Position numbers and translations under genes: made by a program
Notes under the pieces: model-generated
Database searches by the model: none
Told to the model about the DNA's origin: nothing
What the model saw: the letters and a program-made list of their open reading frames with translations, nothing else
NCBI GenBank assembly: GCA_003164815.1
Contig: PLUF01000028.1
Location: 1 to 36,976, forward strand
Length of the DNA stretch: 36,976 bases
Reading direction: 5' to 3'
Source of the DNA: Candidatus Gagatemarchaeum stordalenia
Lineage (GTDB): Archaea > Thermoproteota > Nitrososphaeria > Nitrososphaerales > Gagatemarchaeaceae
Shown: piece after piece, positions 32,158 to 36,976 of the stretch
Position numbering within the stretch: position 1 is the stretch's first letter
Layout of the letters: each line of letters opens with the position of its first letter

Positions 32158-33345
32158 CTAGCGGGCGGTCTCGGAGAGTTTCTCGGAGCTCTCGAGTATC
32201 TCGACTACCTTCCTCAGGAATTCTGCTGCGGTGAACCCGTCCACGACCCTGTGGTCGAAGGTCAGGCTGAATGTGATCCTCGGCCTTATCTCCACGGCGT
32301 CGCCGACAGCGACCGGCTTCTTCACAATCCTGCCCACGCCGAGTATCCCCACCTGCGGCGGGTTGATGATCGGCGTGAACGAGTCGACCGCCGTCATCCC
32401 CAGGTTCGTTATGGTGAAGGTCCCGCTGGTGACTTCCTTCAGGGTGAGCTTCCCCGCCCTCCCCCTCGCGGCCATGTCCTTCATCGCGGTCACGACTCCG
32501 ACGAGGTCGGTGGTGTCGGCGTTCCTTACGACCGGCACGATGAGCCCGCGCTCGGTGGCGACCGCGACCCCGATGTTCACCTCATCGATCAGCTTGATTC
32601 CATCGTCCTCGAGGGCCGAGTTCATCATGGGGAACTCCCGTAGGCCCCTCGCGACGGCCTTGACGAGGATATCCGTGTAGGTCAGGCGAACTCCTGCCTT
32701 CGCCTCCACCTCCGGTAGCCTGGCCTCTCTGAGCTTCACCATCTCGGACGCGTCGGCCTCGAAGACCAGCGTGACCTGGGCCATGGTGTTGAGGCTCGAG
32801 TTGAGCCTCTTGCCGATGATCCTCCTCGTCTCAGAGAGCGGCACGACCTCCCTCACCCTGAGGCCCGTCTGGGTCTTGCTCTTTGCCTCGAGTATGAAGG
32901 CCTTGACATCTTCTTCGGTGATCATCCCGTCCGATCCGGTCCCCTTGACGCGGGCGAGGTCTGTCCCCTTCTCCGCCGCAAGGCGCTTCGCCTCCGGGGT
33001 CGCGCGCACCTCACTAGTCCCGACGGGCTGAGGCTGTGCCATCCGGACCTCCGCCGTCGGTGCCGCGGATGCCGGTGCCTGCGACGAGGGCACCGGGACG
33101 GTCTCGCCTGGCTGCCCTATGTAGGCGATGACCTGTCCCACGAGGACGGTCGACTTCGCGGGGCTGACGATCTTCAGGAGCGTGCCGGATGCGGGGGCCG
33201 CGACATCGGCCGTGACCTGCTCAGTCTCGAAGAGGGCCAGCTTCTCTCCCTTCTCCACGCCCTCCCCTTCACTCTTGAACCACCTGACCATCGTCCCTTT
33301 GGTCATCGTCAGTCCCATCTTTGGCATCAGAACCTCGGTCGGCAC
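32158..33345 (-). CDS. 2-oxoacid dehydrogenase E2 acyltransferase with lysine-less lipoyl domain
   Basis: A 395-residue dihydrolipoamide acyltransferase. Domains: lipoyl domain (1-77), Pro/Ala-rich linker, E3/E1 peripheral-subunit-binding domain (about 114-150), and catalytic domain (about 165-395) with the active-site H365 and D369 in FDHRVVDG. Everything is intact except one point: the lipoylated Lys in the hairpin turn is Q43 (ETEQVTADV; codon CAG at 33217-33219). The domain therefore cannot be lipoylated. A free lipoyl protein is encoded with E1 12 kb away and could supply the arm. The GTG at 33345 is supported by a minus-strand TATA-like element (33373-33381) about 32 nt upstream. The E1 beta remnant lies behind this promoter. 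Stop TAG. No E3 gene is seen. Confidence 0.92.
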   Translation of the reverse strand: MPTEVLMPKMGLTMTKGTMVRWFKSEGEGVEKGEKLALFETEQVTADVAAPASGTLLKIVSPAKSTVLVGQVIAYIGQPGETVPVPSSQAPASAAPTAEVRMAQPQPVGTSEVRATPEAKRLAAEKGTDLARVKGTGSDGMITEEDVKAFILEAKSKTQTGLRVREVVPLSETRRIIGKRLNSSLNTMAQVTLVFEADASEMVKLREARLPEVEAKAGVRLTYTDILVKAVARGLREFPMMNSALEDDGIKLIDEVNIGVAVATERGLIVPVVRNADTTDLVGVVTAMKDMAARGRAGKLTLKEVTSGTFTITNLGMTAVDSFTPIINPPQVGILGVGRIVKKPVAVGDAVEIRPRITFSLTFDHRVVDGFTAAEFLRKVVEILESSEKLSETAR

Positions 33346-33372
33346 TCTGGTCCGCCCACTTGAGGGGGCTCA

Positions 33373-33381
33373 AGATAAACC
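33373..33381 (-). promoter_or_regulatory. TATA-like box of E2 gene
   Basis: GGTTTATCT on the minus strand, about 32 nt before the GTG at 33345. Confidence 0.45.
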
Positions 33382-33440
33382 TGAACCTCGTCACGAAACC
33401 CTAAATCAAGAACCGCGCATTATCGCGGTCCTGCACGAGT

Positions 33441-33671
33441 GTCCAACAACTCTCAGCCGGGCGGCTGGTCGTCGTCGACGAGTCCCACCCGAGGTGCAGC
33501 GTGACGACGGAGATCGTGGCGCTCGTTGCGACGAGAGCCCTCGAGTATCTTGACGCACCCATGAGGATGGTCACGGGAGGGCATATGCCTGTCCCGTTCA
33601 GCCCGGTCCTCGAGAACGCCTACCTCCGTAACACCGAGAATATCATCGCAGCCTTCAGAGAGACCGCGTAG
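33441..33671 (+). pseudogene. Remnant of an E1 beta-subunit gene (C-terminal transketolase domain)
   Basis: About 75 codons in one frame ending at TAG 33669-33671 match the end of 2-oxoacid dehydrogenase E1 beta subunits: GRLVVVDESHPRC, TTEIVALVATRALEYLDAP, PVPFSPVLENAYL and NTENIIAAFRE. The roughly 250 N-terminal residues, including all TPP-site parts, are missing, and no start codon with a promoter precedes it. The exact 5' limit of homology is uncertain (33438-33465). It lies next to the E2 gene, head-on to its promoter, and implies that a separate E1 operon once sat here before the fused E1 took over. A truncated yet expressed fragment is unlikely. Confidence 0.75.
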
Positions 33672-33734
33672 CGCTTCGCTGCGATCAGCCTTCAGTCCGG
33701 CCGCAAGAGCCCTGTGCCCTCCGGATCGAGGCTC

Positions 33735-34733
33735 TCACTTTATGGCAATCGGGTTGATTGGAGAAGCCACGCCCTTCGTGAAGGGCAACGGCTGAGCGGA
33801 GAGGAAGAATGAGTATCGCCCGTCTTTCGCGCAGTCGGATGCGAGCGGGTCGAGCTCGAAGATCTCTCCGAGTGTCAGGCCCATGTAGACTATCGCGGCG
33901 ACGTGGAACGGGATGTGCACCTCCTTCACCTCGAACGGCTGCACCTCGATGCCCTAGGTGTCGCTCGCTACCGCGGCCACCTTCTTCTTCGAGATCCACT
34001 CTAGGGCGTCAAGGGAGAGTCCCGGTGCTGGGCCTCCCGCCTAGTCGCCCCAGTCCCCCCGGGCCCTGGCTGCGGCCATATGCCCCGTCCTGACTATCAC
34101 TATGTCCCCGTCCCGGACCCTCACGCTCTCCCGTTCCGCAGCTTCTTCCAGCCAGTCGCTCGAGATCCCTTCGCCGGGTCCCAAGTGTTTCCTCCTCCTC
34201 GACCGGGGGATGTCAAGAAGCACCCCCCTGCCTACTATCCCGTCCCGGGAGGCGAATATCCCGTTCGCCTTGGCGCCGGTGCTGCTGAATTCCGCGGCGC
34301 TCCGGCCGTTGTACATCATGTCCCTGTGGATGATGTGTGCGAGTGAGTCCCAGTGCGTCGCGCACTGGGTCGGCATCACGATGACCTCGTCCGCGCTCCT
34401 GGTCTCCTTCTCCTCCCCGCCGAGCCAGTCGGCTGAGTACGCCCCGATTATGGCGTCACCACCGTCCCTCGTCATCAGGAGTATTGGGTTGAACCTCCCG
34501 AAGAGCCCGCGCTGTGGTCCCTTGTTGTCCAGCGGAATGGCCAGCGAGAATGTCTTGCCCGACCTTATCTCGCTTCGCGCAGAGCGGACGGTCTGGGGTG
34601 TGATGTAGTTCAGGGTCCCGCGCTGATCGTCCTTTCCCCACCTTGACCAATTGCTGTAACGTTCGGTCAGCTTCCGAAACTCGGCAAGAGAAATCTGCTT
34701 CTTTGAGACCACGCCAACAAGTCTGGCCGACAT
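33735..34733 (-). pseudogene. Cyclase-family (PF04199) gene with two in-frame TAG codons
   Basis: One reading frame of 332 codons, without any frameshift, encodes a putative metal-dependent hydrolase of the cyclase/kynurenine-formamidase family. It contains WGKDDQRGTLNYITP, the metal-site segment QCATHWDSLAH, GRGVLLDIPR, and the C-terminal VHIPFHVAAIVYMGLTLGEIFELD and SPINPIAIK. It is broken by TAG at codon 231 (34041-34043, in WGD-TAG-AGGPAPG) and codon 260 (33954-33956, in ASDT-TAG-GIEV). Family context suggests Tyr and Trp at these sites. TAG ends about half the other genes here, so global reassignment is excluded and a young pseudogene is the default; natural readthrough is the alternative. 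Start: ATG 34733, or GTG 34712, which fits the TATA-like box at 34739-34748 better. Confidence 0.75.
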
Positions 34734-34735
34734 AA

Positions 34736-34748
34736 GTTATTAACAATG
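34736..34748. promoter_or_regulatory. Shared AT-rich promoter element, cyclase and SDR genes
   Basis: GTTATTAACAA and its near-palindromic complement give a TATA-like box on each strand: about 21 nt before the TTG at 34760 (or 36 nt before TTG 34775) on the plus strand, and about 32 nt before the GTG at 34712 on the minus strand. The two divergent genes may share one bidirectional promoter core. Confidence 0.4.
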
Positions 34749-34759
34749 AACGCCCACGA

Positions 34760-35563
34760 TTGACGCAGAGCACCTTGGTAGTCTCTATCAACCTGAGAGG
34801 GAAGACTGCAATCATCACCGGCGCCGGTTCTGGGATAGGGCAAGCGACCGCGCTCCTCTTCGCGGAGGCGGGGGCGAACGTCGTCATCCCAGACGTCAAC
34901 CTGAAGGGGGCTCGGGACACGGCCTCGCAGATCCGGAGGGGCGGAGGCAATGCAATCGCTATGAGCACCGACGTCACGAGCTCGAAGGACGTCGACAAGA
35001 TGGTCAGGTCGGCGCTCGACAAGTTCGGGAGGGTCGACGTGTTAGTAAACAATGCTGGCATAAACACGAAGTTCCGGATGCCATTCTACGAGCAGCCCGA
35101 GGAGGACTGGCTGCGCGTGATCGAGGTGGACGTCAAGGGGACTTGGCTCTGCGCCAAGGCTGTCTCCCTCGAGATGATCAAGCGGAAGAGCGGCCGTATC
35201 GTCAACATCGCCTCGACCGCGGGAATCGCCGCCCTGCGCCTCCAGTCGAACTTCGTGGCTGCAAAGGCGGGTGTGATCAGGCTCACACAGGCGATGGCGA
35301 TGGAGCTTGCGCCCCACCACATCGCGGTCAACTGCGTCGCGCCGGGAAGCACCCTGACCGAGGGAGTGAGGAAGGGGCTCTATGCCAACAAGGCGTGGGC
35401 TGAGAAGATGCTCACGTACATCCCACTCGGAAGAGGTGCGGAGCCGAGAGAGATAGCTCAGGGGATCCTCTTCCTATCCTCCGACCTCGCGTCCTATGTC
35501 ACGGGACACACTCTGGTCGTCGACGGCGGCTGGACCGCAGGCGCCCAGGTCCGGGATGTCTGA
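34760..35563 (+). CDS. Short-chain dehydrogenase/reductase family protein lacking the catalytic Tyr
   Basis: A 267-residue classical SDR. The cofactor motif TGAGSGIG, the structural NNAG, Ser152 (NIAS) and Lys169 are in place, and the C-terminal end SSDLASYVTGHTLVVDGGW is typical of FabG-like enzymes. The catalytic Tyr of YxxxK is Phe here (F165 in NFVAAK, codon TTC at 35252-35254), exactly 13 residues after Ser152. Classical SDR oxidoreduction should be strongly impaired, so it may be inactive, bind a ligand, or have shifted chemistry. Starts are TTG 34760 or TTG 34775, both non-ATG. Divergent from the amber-interrupted cyclase gene; the two may once have served the same lactone or hydroxyacid pathway. 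Stop TGA. Confidence 0.87.
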   Translation: MTQSTLVVSINLRGKTAIITGAGSGIGQATALLFAEAGANVVIPDVNLKGARDTASQIRRGGGNAIAMSTDVTSSKDVDKMVRSALDKFGRVDVLVNNAGINTKFRMPFYEQPEEDWLRVIEVDVKGTWLCAKAVSLEMIKRKSGRIVNIASTAGIAALRLQSNFVAAKAGVIRLTQAMAMELAPHHIAVNCVAPGSTLTEGVRKGLYANKAWAEKMLTYIPLGRGAEPREIAQGILFLSSDLASYVTGHTLVVDGGWTAGAQVRDV

Positions 35564-35646
35564 CCCAGGTCGACCTCATCGACGGACCTTCATGACCGCC
35601 CTCCGGCTCTGATAACTCTAATATCGGAGCTGCGCCGGAGAAAAGC

Positions 35647-35892
35647 GTGAATCGATTACTGAGGGCATACCTTGCCGCGGGTGTCGCCTTCATCCTCAGT
35701 GTCTACGTCATCCTCTTGTCCGTCTGGTTCGAAGCCACTCTGAACGGTTCGGTCACGGGCCAGTTCGCAGCGGCGATCGACACGAACGCATTCGGAGAGA
35801 GCTATTTGGAGCTGAGTCTGCTCTTCCTCTTCCTGCCCGTCGTCGCGTGGGTCTTTGCGAACGGCCTGAGGCGGTTGCTGACGGCCGATTAG
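35647..35892 (+). CDS. Small two-helix membrane protein
   Basis: An 81-residue protein with hydrophobic helices at about 5-28 (AYLAAGVAFILSVYVILLSVWF) and 52-72 (LELSLLFLFLPVVAWVFA) joined by an outer loop, and an Arg-Arg cytoplasmic end. The GTG at 35647 is 26 nt after a TATA-like CTCTAATATC (35616-35625), so leaderless. First gene of a two-gene operon with another small membrane protein 9 nt downstream. No family recognised. Stop TAG. Confidence 0.65.
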   Translation: MNRLLRAYLAAGVAFILSVYVILLSVWFEATLNGSVTGQFAAAIDTNAFGESYLELSLLFLFLPVVAWVFANGLRRLLTAD

Positions 35893-35901
35893 GTGACGTG
35901 A

Positions 35902-36111
35902 ATGGTCGAGGGCCGTGTGCTATTCGGTTCGTTGGTCTCGTCTGTCGCAATCGTCATTCTTGCGGTGATTCTCGGCTTGAGATATCTCAACGGCACTCTG
36001 GGAGGATCGTACGCGGTCGGGTCCGTACTCCTGACCGCAGCCTTCCTCGCTGTGATCTGCGGCGTCCTGATTCTCTCACTGACAAACTGGCTCAATGGGC
36101 TCTGGAAGTAG
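35902..36111 (+). CDS. Small two-helix membrane protein, operon partner
   Basis: A 69-residue protein with two hydrophobic helices (about 7-27 and 37-62) and few charges. The ATG at 35902 is preceded by a GGTGA ribosome site at 35892-35896 that overlaps the end of the previous gene, showing coupled translation. Together the pair could form a small membrane complex; function unknown. Stop TAG. Confidence 0.65.
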   Translation: MVEGRVLFGSLVSSVAIVILAVILGLRYLNGTLGGSYAVGSVLLTAAFLAVICGVLILSLTNWLNGLWK

Positions 36112-36143
36112 CCCGATTCCCACAGCCGTTCCTGGCATCCGAG

Positions 36144-36165
36144 GGAGACGCGGGGCAATGTCTCC
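36144..36165 (+). terminator. Hairpin after the small membrane operon
   Basis: GGAGAC (36144-36149) pairs perfectly with GTCTCC (36160-36165) around a 10-nt loop, 33 nt after the last stop. No T-run follows. Possibly a transcript-end hairpin. Confidence 0.3.
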
Positions 36166-36189
36166 GGAAACCCCGGCAGAGACCGCGCC

Positions 36190-36200
36190 CTTTTATAATT
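36190..36200 (+). promoter_or_regulatory. TATA box of the 206-aa gene
   Basis: CTTTTATAATT centred 25 nt before the ATG at 36220, one of the strongest TATA boxes in the window. Confidence 0.6.
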
Positions 36201-36219
36201 CCGGGGGCTCGCGGCACGC

Positions 36220-36840
36220 ATGAGCCAGCCTTCCGGAAACAAGCCTGCCTCCGCGGCGCAAGCCACAGTAAATCCGGCTGTATGGGAGTTCGGTGATATC
36301 GGGTTCGATACCGAGAAGAAGCTTTGGTTCGTACAGTTCTACAACGATGCGAACCAGAACGTCGGGACCCACATGGGTAAGCGGGTCGTCATCAAGCACG
36401 GGCGGGCCGCCCAGTACGAATGGAAGGACGGCCAGGGAAGAGCCTTCTGGCACGTGCGGGAACGATTCTTCGCGGACGAGATCGAGAGCATCTCCCTTGA
36501 CGCCGGAGCCGAAGTCTTGACGGTCGTCTTCAGGGAGAACCCGGAGCGGAATGACGAAGTCTCGATTCCCGAGGAGTATGCCTACATACTTTACGCGTTC
36601 CACCTCAGCTCCAAGGAGATGGCCAAGGGCAACAAGCCACCGCTGGGCTTCCTTGAGTTCTACACCGCAAACGACAAGCTCGTAAAGAGGCTAAACAACC
36701 GCTGGATCCTGATAGAAGACCTAGACCGGAGGTCCGTCGGCGAGTACCCATCGATACGCCTCCGGATAGACAAGGAGGACGTCCACAGAATAATCACGAC
36801 TCGCACTTCCGTGGTAGTCCAGGGCAAGCCGACCAAGTAG
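36220..36840 (+). CDS. Hypothetical cytosolic protein, 206 aa
   Basis: A 206-residue soluble protein with no signal or membrane helix. After a disordered Ser/Ala/Asn-rich N-terminus (about 1-20) it shows mixed strands and charged turns (KKLWFVQFYNDANQN, RAFWHVRERFFADEI, EVLTVVFREN), then a second alternating segment with LNNRWILIEDLDRR and a C-terminal strand. Rich in aromatic and charged residues. I do not recognise the family. Promoter and start are clear (TATA box 25 nt upstream of ATG 36220). Monocistronic in this window; the 136 nt after it hold no gene. Stop TAG. Confidence 0.75.
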   Translation: MSQPSGNKPASAAQATVNPAVWEFGDIGFDTEKKLWFVQFYNDANQNVGTHMGKRVVIKHGRAAQYEWKDGQGRAFWHVRERFFADEIESISLDAGAEVLTVVFRENPERNDEVSIPEEYAYILYAFHLSSKEMAKGNKPPLGFLEFYTANDKLVKRLNNRWILIEDLDRRSVGEYPSIRLRIDKEDVHRIITTRTSVVVQGKPTK

Positions 36841-36976
36841 CGATAGGTTCGTGACAAATCCCCGCCTCGGCCAGCGGCCTAGCCGCCCGGCATGGTCAAG
36901 TGGCTCGTCGGCTTGGGGCCGCGGTCGCGGCCAAGAACTTCACAAACACGTTGTATGTTATCCTGAAATCATTTCC

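Noticed and set aside
33735-34733. Pyrrolysine or global TAG reassignment as the reason for the amber codons
   Set aside because: TAG terminates about half of the intact genes here; the expected residues are Tyr and Trp, not a lysine analogue, and no pyrrolysine genes are seen.
1-36976. CRISPR arrays, insertion sequences or prophage genes
   Set aside because: No spaced direct-repeat array, transposase, integrase or terminal repeats were found on either strand.

Overview
The window looks like a chromosome segment of a G+C-rich archaeon (well above half G+C by eye). Three things point to archaea. First, almost every first gene of a transcript has a TATA-like box about 25-32 nt upstream of its start codon, the signature of leaderless transcripts. 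Second, the tRNA gene encodes no CCA. Third, genes inside operons carry GGTGA-type ribosome sites. Arginine is mostly AGG, and TTG and GTG starts are very common. A heterotrophic member of Thermoproteota (Nitrososphaeria-like) would fit, but lineage is an inference from style only.

Layout. 0.1-9.3 kb: pyruvate phosphate dikinase, a nitrilase-family amidase, a polytopic molybdopterin oxidoreductase, a small zinc peptidase, a stand-alone Lon N-terminal domain protein, an S9 peptidase and an SRPBCC protein. 9.4-15.8 kb: a terpenoid-toroid protein, a small membrane protein, tRNA-Leu(UAG), an ABC-2 exporter pair, and a reverse-transsulfuration pair (cystathionine beta-synthase and gamma-lyase). 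15.8-20.9 kb: aconitase, a fused E1 alpha-beta 2-oxoacid dehydrogenase and a free lipoyl carrier. 20.9-32.1 kb: a sugar-acid catabolic and transport island with two 2-hydroxyacid dehydrogenase types, an enolase-superfamily dehydratase, an HpcH/HpaI aldolase, a binding protein with two permeases, a pilin-like secreted protein, a second D-2-hydroxyacid dehydrogenase and an F420-type flavin oxidoreductase. 32.1-35.6 kb: the E2 acyltransferase, a remnant of an E1 beta gene, a cyclase-family gene interrupted by two in-frame TAG codons, and an SDR-family gene. 35.6-36.9 kb: two tiny membrane proteins and an unrecognised 206-aa protein.

How the genes fit together. The ABC importer, dehydratase and aldolase make a plausible route from an imported sugar or sugar acid to pyruvate plus an aldehyde, with the hydroxyacid dehydrogenases handling side products. 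Pyruvate can feed the E1/lipoyl/E2 complex towards acetyl-CoA and the TCA cycle (aconitase), or go to PEP through pyruvate phosphate dikinase. No importer ATPase and no E3 are in the window.

The most unusual observation is in the 2-oxoacid dehydrogenase parts. The E2 protein has an otherwise well-preserved lipoyl domain in which the lipoylated lysine is replaced by glutamine (Q43). A separate 81-residue lipoyl domain with an intact lysine is encoded right after the fused E1. This suggests a complex whose swinging arm is supplied in trans. The 32-36 kb region also holds an E1 beta remnant, the amber-interrupted cyclase and an SDR whose catalytic Tyr is Phe, so either enzyme decay or repurposing is under way there.
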